Position numbers and translations under genes: made by a program. From NCBI GenBank assembly GCA_965227255.1, contig CBDDFS010000005.1:111766-175765 (forward strand): DNA of 64,000 nt, written 5' to 3'. This DNA is from CBDDFS01 sp965227255 (lineage in GTDB: Bacteria; Bacteroidota; Bacteroidia; Flavobacteriales_E; Vicingaceae). The notes beneath the pieces are model-generated. The model was not told where the DNA came from. It saw only the letters and a program-made list of their open reading frames with translations, and ran no database searches. The number at the start of each line of letters is the position of its first letter. Positions within the stretch are counted from its first letter, which is position 1. This document shows, piece by piece, positions 53,713 through 63,500 of the stretch.

Positions 53713-54451
53713 TCAATCTTTGTTTATGAACCTCACCTAAAATTATACCTGTCGCGACACTCACATTCAACGACTCAACAGGACCTTCAATAGGGATTCT
53801 CAGAATCTCATCACTATTGTTTTGATGAGCCAGTGCAACACCTTTTTCTTCTGACCCCATTATTAAACCAACAGGTCCGTCAAGCTCCGATTCAAAAAAA
53901 TTCTTGCTTCCTTTTTCAGAAATCGATGCAATTTTAATGCCACTGTCTTTGAGAAAATCAATGGTATGACTCAAAGATCTTACACGCGAAATTGCCAGAT
54001 GGAAAATAGCCCCGGCACTTGATTTAACAGCATATTCATTGATAAGAGCTGAGCCGCGTGCCGGAACGACAATTGCGTCCACACCGAAACACGAAGCCGA
54101 GCGGCAGATTGCACCGAAATTCCGAACGTCTGTGACATGATCCAATATGAGAATGAATGGCATTTTACCTTCTTCGAAAAGTTTGGGAATTAATAGCTCG
54201 AGATCAACATACTGAACCGGAGAAACAATGGCCACCACTCCCTGATGAGCCTTATTTCCGTATTTAATAAATGCCTGAGGAGGAAGGTCCTTGGAGGGAA
54301 TTCCCTTTTGTTTGAGCAGCTTTCGCAATTCAGTCAGACGTGGCGCCCTGGTATTTCTTTTCAGGTAAACGGCTTCAACATCCTTACCCGACTCCAACAA
54401 TTCAATTACGGCATGAAAACCGTAAACATATTCCAGATCCTTTGATTTCAT
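53702..54451 (-). CDS. rlmB: 23S rRNA (guanosine-2'-O)-methyltransferase RlmB
   Basis: This SpoU/TrmH-family enzyme probably methylates G2251 (E. coli numbering) in 23S rRNA. The 249-residue protein has the N-terminal substrate-binding part ('YVYGFHAVIELLESG', 'AHQGVVAIVSPV'). The SPOUT knot follows: 'ILDHVTDVRNFGAICRSASC' (motif 1), 'GLIMGSEEKGVA' (motif 2) and 'IPIEGPVESLNVSVATGIIL' (motif 3). It overlaps the GT39-like gene by 11 bp and is 1 bp from the GWxTD lipoprotein gene. Confidence 0.92.
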   Translation of the reverse strand: MKSKDLEYVYGFHAVIELLESGKDVEAVYLKRNTRAPRLTELRKLLKQKGIPSKDLPPQAFIKYGNKAHQGVVAIVSPVQYVDLELLIPKLFEEGKMPFILILDHVTDVRNFGAICRSASCFGVDAIVVPARGSALINEYAVKSSAGAIFHLAISRVRSLSHTIDFLKDSGIKIASISEKGSKNFFESELDGPVGLIMGSEEKGVALAHQNNSDEILRIPIEGPVESLNVSVATGIILGEVHKQRLNGQ

Positions 54452-54452
54452 A

Positions 54453-55709
54453 CTAAAATACCCTTCCCTGTCTCCAGCTGTCTATGGCTCTGTACCAGCT
54501 GCTTTTGTATCCGGTAGCCCTATTTAATTCGTAATGGTTATTGCTTAGAGGATGATCGACCTTGTGAAATACGAATTCCACAGTCATGATATTTGTCTTT
54601 TCATTATAAGACCAAGCCTCGTAGTTTTCAGTTTTGTAAACCACACTCGGTGGACCGTATATCATATACACCAATCCACGGTCAGTTTGCCATCCCTGAG
54701 CAAAGGAAGTGAATTTCATATTGGCTATCTCCACTCTTGTGTAGTACTCACGAATGATTTCACTTGCCCTTTCTGAATTTCCTGCAATCTTGTACCAAAA
54801 TTCATCTACATCCTTCTTCAAATTCTCTGATTTAACCAGATTCTGATATTCCTGCTTCGTGGTGATAAAACGCATCGGTCTCACCATCGAGGGTACAGTT
54901 TTTATGTATGGATAATAACTGTGGAAGGCCAACATAGTAAGACCGCTTCCTTCGCCCGTTTCACTTGGAATGAAATAAATTCCAGCCTCACCTAATTCCA
55001 ATTCAAAATGATTCGCATCCTTTCTACTCACTTCCATTTCACTTTTTCCCGAAAACTCATCGTTCTCAATATTCTGAGTCACGAAAGGCGGTGGTGGCAG
55101 GCTTTCAAACGGATCAAAGGTTTGCACTTTAATCTTTGATGGAAGTGATCTGCTGGTCTCAATCATCAATTTTGAGCCCGGATCGAAGGCATTGCCAAAT
55201 AGAATATTGCCTTTTTCATCTTTGATCAGATAATTCTCTTCTGAGAACTCTGATGTTTTATCTATGTGTACCACGTCCTGAACATACTGCATGCGATACA
55301 GGTCGTCGAAAGTAACTTCAGCTATGTACCTCATTCCCGTGGGTAGGTTCAGATCGATATGTCCCATTAAAAACTTGTCCTTTCCCGGTCCACTTTTATC
55401 AATCAGATATACCGTGTCTGAAACAAGTGGCTTTCTTTCGTTCTCTTCATACACCTGAACCTGCATCACCATCTTTCCGTGAAACTCTTTCTGGGGGTTG
55501 TTCCTGGAATAAAGAATCTCCTTAGCGTTCACACGAACATAAAGCGTGGTCGTACTTTCATCCTGATGATACGCTTTATATTGAGGATGGATTATTGTCT
55601 CTTCGTCGAAATAGAGATAGGCCAGATTGGATTTAATGACCCTCTGATTTGACTTACACGTCAAAAGAAAAAGAGGCAAACACAATATGATCCAATGTCT
55701 GAACTTCAT
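54453..55709 (-). CDS. GWxTD domain lipoprotein
   Basis: This 418-residue probable lipoprotein has the signal peptide 'WIILCLPLFLLTCKSNQR' with the lipobox cysteine followed by Lys. Beta-rich domains follow. The GWxTD motif near residue 340 reads 'FAQGWQTDRGLVYMIYGPPS', with the expected 'VYKTENYEAWSYNEK' after it. GWxTD proteins are common in Bacteroidota and their function is not established. The ATG overlaps the TAA of rmuC by 1 bp, so the two are coupled. Confidence 0.88.
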   Translation of the reverse strand: MKFRHWIILCLPLFLLTCKSNQRVIKSNLAYLYFDEETIIHPQYKAYHQDESTTTLYVRVNAKEILYSRNNPQKEFHGKMVMQVQVYEENERKPLVSDTVYLIDKSGPGKDKFLMGHIDLNLPTGMRYIAEVTFDDLYRMQYVQDVVHIDKTSEFSEENYLIKDEKGNILFGNAFDPGSKLMIETSRSLPSKIKVQTFDPFESLPPPPFVTQNIENDEFSGKSEMEVSRKDANHFELELGEAGIYFIPSETGEGSGLTMLAFHSYYPYIKTVPSMVRPMRFITTKQEYQNLVKSENLKKDVDEFWYKIAGNSERASEIIREYYTRVEIANMKFTSFAQGWQTDRGLVYMIYGPPSVVYKTENYEAWSYNEKTNIMTVEFVFHKVDHPLSNNHYELNRATGYKSSWYRAIDSWRQGRVF

Positions 55710-56839
55710 TATTCTTCCAATTGCGGCCTTTCCAATTCAATGGCCTCAAAATCACCACCCGATTCTCCGTCCGTGATCTTAACCACATCCTTGTCCACTT
55801 TTTTCAGCTCCTTACTGGCATTGTTGTAGCTTGAAACTGTGAGATTGATATTTTTCCCCAGCTTTCCCATATAATCTTCAAATACCTGCAAATGTTTACT
55901 AAGAATTCCTACTCTTTTGATGATTTCTTTTACCGACTCTTCAATCTTCAGTGCCTTAAGACCTTGCAGCACGGTTTCAAGGTATGCATAGAAGGATGTG
56001 GGAGAAACAATAATAACGTGCTTTTTAAAGGCATATTCGATCAGATCCTGAGTATTCAACTGCATCGTGCCCACATTATAAATCAGAAGATTATAATAAA
56101 TGCCTTCTGCAGGAACAAACATGAATGCAAAATCGGTCGTGCCTTCAGAAGGTCGAATATATTTTGAAGTCTCGTCAATCCTTCTTTTCACATCTGCCTT
56201 GAATTCTCTTTCATAAGATTCTCGTTGAACAGGATCATCCGTCTCTACCATAAGATTATACTTCTCAAGTGAAAATTTTGAGTCGATGGGAATAATCTTC
56301 TTGTTAAAGAAAACGACGGCATCTACCAATTCTCCGGATTCGAACTGATATTGCATTTTGTATTGACCGGGAGCAAGAACATTGTTCAACAGACTTTCAA
56401 GAAAGTATTCTCCCAGCACACCTCTTTGCTTTGGATTCTTTAGGATATGCTCCAAACTTTTCATCTGCTGAGCAAAGCCGAGTACCTGTTTATTCGTACC
56501 ACCTATTTCTGTGAGTTTCTCAGTTATATCACTGATCACCTTTTTACTGCTTTCAAACTGATTCTGCATGGTCACATTGGTCGACTTCTGAAAATCAAGC
56601 AATTCCTTATTGATCTTGTCCAACCTGTCTTGAACTTCTTCCCTGCTCTTACCGGTAGTTTCAGTAATCTCCTTTCTTACATTCTGAATTTCCTGACTCA
56701 TTCTGCTGCTGAAATCCATAAATAACTGTTGCTGCTGCAATGCAATTCGGTCATCATTTCCATTGTTCTTCAACGAATAGATGAGATAAAGAAGGGCAAC
56801 TAAAATCAGGCTGCAGAGAATGATCAAAAAAACGTTCAT
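55709..56839 (-). CDS. rmuC: DNA recombination protein RmuC
   Basis: RmuC proteins limit recombination at inverted repeats and have a nuclease-like fold. The 376-residue protein has an N-terminal membrane helix ('FLIILCSLILVALLYLIYSL') and a coiled coil at about 35-125. The RmuC core has 'KNPKQRGVLGEYFLESLLNN', 'VDAVVFFNKKIIPIDSKFSL', 'TDFAFMFVPAEGIYYNLL' and 'HVIIVSPTSFYAYLETVLQG'. All core motifs are present. It is coupled to the downstream lipoprotein gene and lies 48 bp after the BamA/TamA-like gene. Confidence 0.93.
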   Translation of the reverse strand: MNVFLIILCSLILVALLYLIYSLKNNGNDDRIALQQQQLFMDFSSRMSQEIQNVRKEITETTGKSREEVQDRLDKINKELLDFQKSTNVTMQNQFESSKKVISDITEKLTEIGGTNKQVLGFAQQMKSLEHILKNPKQRGVLGEYFLESLLNNVLAPGQYKMQYQFESGELVDAVVFFNKKIIPIDSKFSLEKYNLMVETDDPVQRESYEREFKADVKRRIDETSKYIRPSEGTTDFAFMFVPAEGIYYNLLIYNVGTMQLNTQDLIEYAFKKHVIIVSPTSFYAYLETVLQGLKALKIEESVKEIIKRVGILSKHLQVFEDYMGKLGKNINLTVSSYNNASKELKKVDKDVVKITDGESGGDFEAIELERPQLEE

Positions 56840-56887
56840 GGAAATCAGAATTGACGTAAAAATAAGATTATTCAGGCTAGCAATCCA

Positions 56888-58660
56888 TTAGAAATAATTG
56901 AGGAATCCAAAATGCACTTTGGCTCCTCTCAGGTCGATTGGATTACCTTGCTGACTCCCAACAGCGTATGATATCGAGAAGATACCGGCACCGGTTTCAA
57001 ACGTACTTCCCACACCAAAACCAAAAGGGCGATCTGCAAAAAAGTCTTCGTTGTAGAGTTTTCTTTCTATATAAGCATAGTCAAGAAAAACGTTGAGGTT
57101 TGAGTTCTTCTCCAAAATGAATCTGTACTCGAAAGTATTGATGGCATATAAGGAAACGAAAATGGTTTCTTCATCGAATCCTCTCAATGTTCTCAAACCA
57201 CCTATTCGATATAACTCGTTGAAAAGGATCTGTTCGTTTTCTATGAATGCCGACTTATTACCAATGTAGAAAACATGTCTTTTGGCCAGCGGAATAAAAT
57301 ATTGAAATAGCAGCTCACCACGATAAACGACATTGTTCAGCTCAAATCCGTCATACAATGAATCCGGAATACCTGGATTCTTCTGTATACTTTTAAAACC
57401 AGCCCTGCCATTGATGTTCAAGTTCAATCCCTTTCTGGGATTCAGTAAGTAATCGAGTTTATTGAGGTTAATCTCTGCACCATAAAGATTGGTTCTGAAA
57501 TCAAGGACCTGGGGAAGAGAAGTTGCATTTTCATACTGACTGGTAGACAAGAGATTTGACTGATGATTCTGATACAAAACCTTCAGATAATCTCTCGCAT
57601 TGACAAAGTACTGGAGCCCAAAAGTTGATATGATATCCAGAAAGGTCGTATCTCTTCGATACAATTGAAATTGAACATCCGCACCAAAAGGAGTATTGAA
57701 CAGGTAGGGATAATTGAAACGAAGATTGAGGTCTTGGGTATTGTTCGGCAATCCTCGCCAGTTCAAACCAATCGTTTCACCTCTTCGAAAAGCATTGGTA
57801 AGGTTGAGTTTTATGTCACCAGTGAACTGAACTACGCCGGTCTCTTCATCCTGCAACAGACCAATGATACCATCGAATCGACTGGCTCGTTTCTTTTTTA
57901 AGTTCAATTGGAGTTTGGTCTCATTGTCCGTGAATATCACCCTAGGTGGTTGAGCTTCACCAACAAAAGTCAGATCAGCCAGCCTGTCGGAGATCGCAGC
58001 GATGTTTTCTTCGTCGTAAGGTTTATGAGGTTTGACATTCAGGTAATTATACAGATAGTTCCTCGCAACCACATTGTCGCCATATATCTCAACCGTATCG
58101 ATCTCGGTGTATTTATTCTTTTCGAGGTGCAGTGTAGCCTTGATTCCTTCATTTCTGAAATGCTCTATACTGTCAAGACGCAGGCTCACAAAAGGATATC
58201 CATTGTTCTCGTAATAGACCAATATACTCTCCATGAATCGACCAAATTGTCTGTAACGAAATCGGCGTTGTCTGTAGATCTTATCGCGATACCCTGTTTT
58301 GGAAAGGACCTCTTCTTCCATATTACCCGGATTCAGGCGGGCCCATTGGAGCAATTCACCCAGGTGAATAAAGGCATTGCATTTGCCATCAGTATCGCAA
58401 ACAATTGAATCAGCTGAAGCGGAGAAATAGGATTTTTTGTAGAGAAAATCGAGCACGGCCCGAACTTCCCGCATCATGCTTAAGGAATCATTGAAATCGC
58501 TTTTATAATTCGTGCGTTTCAACCATTTGATATCTGAATCGTAAATAATATTCAGTTTCCAGTCTTTGCTGGCATTGTCACTTACCTTCTCCTGCTGACC
58601 TCTGGAATGAGACGTCAGAAAAGCAATCAAAGAAAATAAGATGACAAACCTTAAAATCAT
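56888..58660 (-). CDS. BamA/TamA family outer-membrane protein
   Basis: This 590-residue Omp85-superfamily protein has a signal peptide ('FVILFSLIAFLTSHSRGQ'). POTRA-like domains follow in the first 250 residues ('VSLRLDSIEHFRNEGIKATL', 'DTVEIYGDNVVARNYLYNYL'). The C-terminal 16-strand barrel region contains 'NELYRIGGLRTLRGFDEETI' (the R-G-F motif of lid loop 6) and ends 'GAKVHFGFLNYF'. It is shorter than BamA and more like TamA or the Bacteroidota surface-antigen group. It would insert or export envelope proteins or lipids. It starts 3 bp after ung. Confidence 0.88.
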   Translation of the reverse strand: MILRFVILFSLIAFLTSHSRGQQEKVSDNASKDWKLNIIYDSDIKWLKRTNYKSDFNDSLSMMREVRAVLDFLYKKSYFSASADSIVCDTDGKCNAFIHLGELLQWARLNPGNMEEEVLSKTGYRDKIYRQRRFRYRQFGRFMESILVYYENNGYPFVSLRLDSIEHFRNEGIKATLHLEKNKYTEIDTVEIYGDNVVARNYLYNYLNVKPHKPYDEENIAAISDRLADLTFVGEAQPPRVIFTDNETKLQLNLKKKRASRFDGIIGLLQDEETGVVQFTGDIKLNLTNAFRRGETIGLNWRGLPNNTQDLNLRFNYPYLFNTPFGADVQFQLYRRDTTFLDIISTFGLQYFVNARDYLKVLYQNHQSNLLSTSQYENATSLPQVLDFRTNLYGAEINLNKLDYLLNPRKGLNLNINGRAGFKSIQKNPGIPDSLYDGFELNNVVYRGELLFQYFIPLAKRHVFYIGNKSAFIENEQILFNELYRIGGLRTLRGFDEETIFVSLYAINTFEYRFILEKNSNLNVFLDYAYIERKLYNEDFFADRPFGFGVGSTFETGAGIFSISYAVGSQQGNPIDLRGAKVHFGFLNYF

Positions 58661-58663
58661 GGA

Positions 58664-59380
58664 TCAATTCAAATTCCAGTCGATAGAAGCAATGGACTTA
58701 GCCTTCAAGTATTCATTGGCTCTTGAGAAATGTTTACAACCGAAGAAACCATTGTAGGCGGAAAAAGGTGAAGGATGAGCTGCCTTCAGGATGCAATGTT
58801 TAGCACCTTCAATCAAACCTTCCTTTGCCTGTGCAAACCTGCCCCAAAGAAGAAAGACAATATTTTCTTTCTCATCAGATATCTTTCTTATCACTGAGTC
58901 GGTAAACTCCTCCCAACCCTTTCCCTGATGAGATCCGGCCTGAGATGCCCTGACGGTCAATGTGGCATTGAGCAATAAGACACCCTGATCAGCCCATTTT
59001 TCCAGATTCCCATGATTTGGGACCTCATATCCGAGATCACTCCTGATTTCTTTGAATATATTGACCAGGCTGGGAGGCGGTTTAATCCCTTCCGGAACAG
59101 AAAAACAAAGTCCATGAGCCTGACCACTGCCGTGATAGGGATCCTGACCTAAGATTACAAGCTTCACATCTGAAAAAGGGGTTCTGTTGAAAGCTTCGAA
59201 TATCTTTTGTCCGGGCGGATAAACAAGCTGATTTTTCTTCTCTTCCACAAGAAATTCTTTCAATTTCAGGAATGATTCTTTCTTGAAATCATCCTTCAAT
59301 ACTTCCTTCCAAGACGTTTCGATATCAGGATCCAGGCTTTTTGTCACTAGAATAGATTTTGAAAATTCACTCAATTTCAT
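58664..59380 (-). CDS. ung: Uracil-DNA glycosylase
   Basis: Ung removes uracil from DNA in base-excision repair. The 238-residue protein has the water-activating loop 'LVILGQDPYHGSGQAHGLCF' (GQDPYH). It also has 'PPSLVNIFKEI', 'GVLLLNATLTVRASQAGSH', 'FLLWGRFAQ' and the DNA-intercalation loop 'HPSPFSAYNGFFGCKHFS'. This is family-1 UNG with normal length. It is the first gene of a minus-strand run that continues into the BamA/TamA-like gene after 3 bp. Confidence 0.97.
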   Translation of the reverse strand: MKLSEFSKSILVTKSLDPDIETSWKEVLKDDFKKESFLKLKEFLVEEKKNQLVYPPGQKIFEAFNRTPFSDVKLVILGQDPYHGSGQAHGLCFSVPEGIKPPPSLVNIFKEIRSDLGYEVPNHGNLEKWADQGVLLLNATLTVRASQAGSHQGKGWEEFTDSVIRKISDEKENIVFLLWGRFAQAKEGLIEGAKHCILKAAHPSPFSAYNGFFGCKHFSRANEYLKAKSIASIDWNLN

Positions 59381-59458
59381 CGCAAGATATTCAGAATTCG
59401 ATGTGAAAAAAAAGAAGGCAATTTTTTGAGGGCATTAGAGCAATTCATTAAAATTGTA

Positions 59459-59466
59459 TAGTTTTG
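59459..59466 (+). promoter_or_regulatory. -7 promoter element (TAGTTTTG) of the small lipoprotein gene
   Basis: This is an exact TAnnTTTG match, 21 nt upstream of the ATG at 59488. No -33 box has correct spacing. Confidence 0.5.
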
Positions 59467-59487
59467 AATTAAATATTGGGACAAATA

Positions 59488-59613
59488 ATGAAAAAAGCAG
59501 CTTCAATTCTACTCGTATTAGCCTTTGTGTGCGCAATGATCTCTTGCAAGAGTCACCATCGCTGTGCTGCTTATGGTAAGGTCGAGCACAAGCAGGTTGA
59601 CAAGCCAATGTAA
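59488..59613 (+). CDS. 41-residue probable lipoprotein
   Basis: This short gene is easily missed. The product starts 'MKKAASILLVLAFVCAMISC' with a basic n-region, hydrophobic core and a cysteine followed by Lys, fitting a Bacteroidota lipoprotein signal. The mature part would be only 22 residues ('KSHHRCAAYGKVEHKQVDKP' plus Met), with a His-His and a Cys. It has a consensus -7 element 21 nt upstream and lies on the strand opposite ung. I recall similar tiny 'C.AYG' lipoproteins in Bacteroidota, without known function. Confidence 0.7.
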   Translation: MKKAASILLVLAFVCAMISCKSHHRCAAYGKVEHKQVDKPM

Positions 59614-59687
59614 TCTGGGCTTCCCACAATATCTCACTTTTAACATCTTTCCCACTACTGCCGTAAACACAAAGCCTGTTTATTGGT

Positions 59688-59695
59688 TATATTTG
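59688..59695 (+). promoter_or_regulatory. -7 promoter element (TATATTTG) of the 59701-60447 gene
   Basis: This is an exact TAnnTTTG match ending 5 nt before the ATG at 59701. It favours that start over the in-frame ATG at 59683, which lies upstream of the element. Confidence 0.6.
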
Positions 59696-59700
59696 TGTAT

Positions 59701-60447
59701 ATGAAGAAACTCTTCGTACTGGGAATTATTGCGTTTTTTTTAACACCTCTTTCTGCACAGCAGACCATATTCGAGGAGTCTGAGACGGTTTATTCAAAGG
59801 AGAATGCTGGAGGTGTGACCATCCATACGAATTCCTGGGGTTTCAATTATTATCATGCCAGATTTCTAACAGGATTTACGAAAATTCAATATCACTTTGA
59901 ATTTGTTGGTATGCGAAGTCAGCGGCAGACACGTGTAACCAATGCGAATTATTTCTACGGCAAACTGAACACAGTTTACGTGGGCCGAACCAGTGTTGGA
60001 TTCATGAAAGTTTTTCTTCCAAAACAAAGTCTAAAAGGAGTTTCAATCAGTTATGTTTTGAATGCAGGGATTTCCCATGGTCTTGAAAAACCTGTATATG
60101 TTAAGGTCAGAAAAGAAAACACCAATTATGTAGATGAAAGGTATGATCCCGAAAAACACAATTCGAACAATATCGAAGGAAGATCGAATCCCTTCATTGG
60201 TTTAGATGAGTTGGATTACCACCCCGGACTATTCTTGAGAGCAGCCCTGAATTTTGATTATGGTGGCAAGAGTAACAATGTAAGAGCAATCGAAGTGGGC
60301 ATAGCCGCAGACGTTTTTGTAGATCCCGTGGTAATCATGGCTTACGAGGACCCTCATCAATATTTCCTCACCGCATTTGTGGGTATAGAATTCGGTGGTC
60401 GTAAATACGACGGAGAAACCAAGGAAAACAGCATTAATTTGGAATAA
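59701..60447 (+). CDS. Exported protein, probable outer-membrane beta-barrel
   Basis: This 248-residue protein has a signal peptide ('LFVLGIIAFFLTPLSAQ'), starting at the ATG at 59701. The mature part alternates strands ('WGFNYYHARFLTGFTKIQYH', 'LKGVSISYVLNAGISHG', 'YFLTAFVGIEFGGRKY'), consistent with an outer-membrane barrel of about eight strands. I do not recognise a named family. The next gene follows 71 bp later across a perfect hairpin. Its promoter almost touches the start codon. Confidence 0.65.
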   Translation: MKKLFVLGIIAFFLTPLSAQQTIFEESETVYSKENAGGVTIHTNSWGFNYYHARFLTGFTKIQYHFEFVGMRSQRQTRVTNANYFYGKLNTVYVGRTSVGFMKVFLPKQSLKGVSISYVLNAGISHGLEKPVYVKVRKENTNYVDERYDPEKHNSNNIEGRSNPFIGLDELDYHPGLFLRAALNFDYGGKSNNVRAIEVGIAADVFVDPVVIMAYEDPHQYFLTAFVGIEFGGRKYDGETKENSINLE

Positions 60448-60484
60448 TGCTTCCCGAGCGGAGCAAAAAAAATCTTAATTTAGC

Positions 60485-60502
60485 AATCCCCTTTAGGGGA
60501 TT
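60485..60502 (+). repeat. Perfect 7-bp stem-loop between two genes
   Basis: AATCCCC and GGGGATT pair around a TTTA loop, 38 nt after the upstream stop and 16 nt before the ATG at 60519. No T-tract follows, so it is a weak terminator candidate or a 5' UTR structure. Confidence 0.5.
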
Positions 60503-60518
60503 CTACAATTTAATATTT

Positions 60519-63500
60519 ATGAAAGGTAAATTTTACACAATCAGTATTGTGGGAATACTTGGCTTGGCCGTAGCCGGTTTTTTCGCATTTCAGGACAACT
60601 ACAAAGCGAAATATCAATCGAAAGATTACTCAGACCTCTTGATTTCTCAGGGAGATGCTACAGGTGGAATGCTATACCGTCAGAAGTTACTTGCCAATGA
60701 AAATGGCGAAATCGACTTAAAGCAGGTTATGAAAGTCAGGGCTGCCGTGAATAATCACTACAACTCGAAAGACCCGGCCGAGTGGATCTTCTTTGAAGAA
60801 TTGGGTCCTAATTTTGTAGGTGGACGAAGCCGTGCCATAATTCAAGACAATCGTGATGGTCGCGAATCCGTATTCTATGCTGGAGGTGTTTCCGGTGGAG
60901 TATTTATCAGTTATGATGGAGGAAACCAGTGGTTTACGTATTCTGGGAATATGGACAACTGGAATGTTTCGGATCTTGCTCAAACTGCCGATGGAAACCT
61001 GTGGGTTGCAACTGGTCCTTACCATGACAACGGACCTCCTTCAAGCAAAAGAGCCACGGGAGGTTTCATTGGAAATGGCTTGTATCGTCGAATTGGAGGA
61101 GATGCTGAAGAATACGAAAGGATTATTGGACCTGATGGAGAGTTTGTGACCAACGATTTGTGGACATGGACGAACAGAATCATTGGCCATCCGACAGATG
61201 CAAACAAACTATATGTAGGAACTTGGAGAGGCCTTCAGGTATCTGCAGATGCTGCAGCAGATCAGCCAACCTTTTTTAATGGAATCGAAATCAGCCCGGG
61301 AATATTTGCGAATGGGGTGATTCATGATATTGATATTGTTGATAACGGAGATGGAACAACTACCATCTACGCTACTTCAGGAACAAATATTGTTTACAAA
61401 CTTCTTGACAAGGGTGGTGATGACATCACTTTGCTTTCTCAGATATCTCTACCTGCAGGAAATTCTGGTAGTCCACAGTGGCCTTCAATTTCAGTGGCTC
61501 CTAGTGACCCGAATTATATCTATGTTTCGCAGGGCTCAAGTGAACAAAACAATTGCACTCATGGTATCTTTCAGAGTAAAGATGCTGGTGAAACCTGGAC
61601 AAATATTGCCAGAGGGGGTGCACCTACAAGTTTGTATCAATCCACTTTCTGCCAGGGATTCTTTGATAATGACATTGCCGTATATCCAAACGACCCAGGA
61701 AAGATTATTGTTGGCGGTGTAAGTATTTACAGATGGATCGAATCAAGCTCGAATCCTGGAACGGGAAGCTGGTATAAGATCGCTTTGATGCAGACTGAAG
61801 GAACACCTGGTGGTTTGACAGATACGAATTGGGTTCATGCTGATAAACACAGGGTATATTTTACCGATTCTATGACGGTATATGTTGCGACTGATGGTGG
61901 TATTCATAGATCAATAGACGGTGGTAACACATGGGGTATGAATAATAACGGATTCAATGCCTACCAGTGCTATAGTATTGCTGCGGCATTTGGGTCGAAT
62001 CTTGACAGCATTGGTCTTGGCACCACTCAGCAAGTGATGGGCGGTTCACAAGACAATGGTACCGTCCTGATTGGTACCAATCCAAATCAACCGGATAGGG
62101 GTTTCGACCTTTCCAGTGGTGATGGAGGTGACTGCTATTTTTCAAACATTGCCAACCTTGCTTTTATCTCCTCTCAAAGAGGTTCATTGAGAAGAGCTTC
62201 GTTCACAGCAGGTGTTTCAGGCATGTTTGATGACGAAACTGCTTCTATCTGCGCCAGCAACTGTGGAAACTTCGTTACTACCTTGGGTTACTGGGAAACG
62301 GCATATGCCGATTACACCTATGATTCAATCCAGTTCAAAACGAAAAAGGGAGAGACTTATCAGAAAGGTGATTCTTTGATTTACATGTCTAGGACGAATT
62401 CTATTCCTATGTATTTCCCAGCACCAAGAGATATTGCTGCAAATGATTCGGTCTATGTTCCTGATTATGCTCAATCAAAACTTGCAATTGCTGCCGATGC
62501 TAATAGTGGAGCTTCAGGGGTATACATAACTCGAGAAGCACTTCATCTTGATGATATCACAACAAATTGGGACCTGGTTACTGATAACACATCCAAATCA
62601 TATCCTGACAGAATCAGTGGAAATGTTTGGAAGATCAGATTCTCAGGTGACGGAAACCAGATGTTTGTGGGAACCAATAATGGACGAATCTACAGAGTCG
62701 ACAACTTGAATCAGGGTTATGACTCATTGACCCTGGATATTAATTCACCGAGAAGTGTTGTTACAACAACATTGGTTCAAAATTTTGGAGGAGGAATTGT
62801 TTCAGGATTGTCCGTTGATCCGAATGATCCTGAAGTTTTGGTTGTTTCTTTCGCTGGATATGGTGGTAGCCAAAAAGTATTCAGAATCACGAATGCAGCC
62901 TCTTGTCTTTCAGGACAGGGAAATGGTGTCTCAATTCACGGAGATCTTCCAAGTGGTATTCCTGTTTACTCTTGCTTGATCGCAGATCACGACAATAGCA
63001 CTGTAATGGTTGGTACGGAGTATGGAGTTTATACTTCAGACAATGCAACCAACAACGCTGCCTCATGGAGTCAGGCCTACGGACTTCCAAGAATTCCGAC
63101 ATACGCAATGGTTCAGCAAACGAATCAATATTTGTGGGGAGATAATGGTCCACAGTTCTATGAAAACGCCAATTACAGAAAAGTATACATTGGAACCCAC
63201 GGAAGAGGTTACTGGACTAGCTCAAGTTTGGTTGGTATTGACGAAGAAGATGGAGAAGAAAAGATTATAGAAAGTCAGGAAGATCTTTCAAATCTTAAGA
63301 TCTATCCGAACCCAATGAATGAAACCGGGTTTATAGAAGTTGAGTTGAAAGAGGATGCTCAGGTGAATATTCAAATCTTCGACTTGAGTGGAAAACTTGT
63401 TTCAAATATTGAAAACAGGAACCTCAGAAGAGGAAACAATAAGATACAATTCAATGCCGGAGACTTCAGAAATGGCACCTACATTGCGTCTGTTCAGACA

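Noticed and set aside
59435..59629. Minus-strand 64-codon frame opposite the small lipoprotein
   Set aside because: The plus-strand 41-codon gene has a signal peptide, lipid-anchor cysteine and promoter; the minus frame has none.
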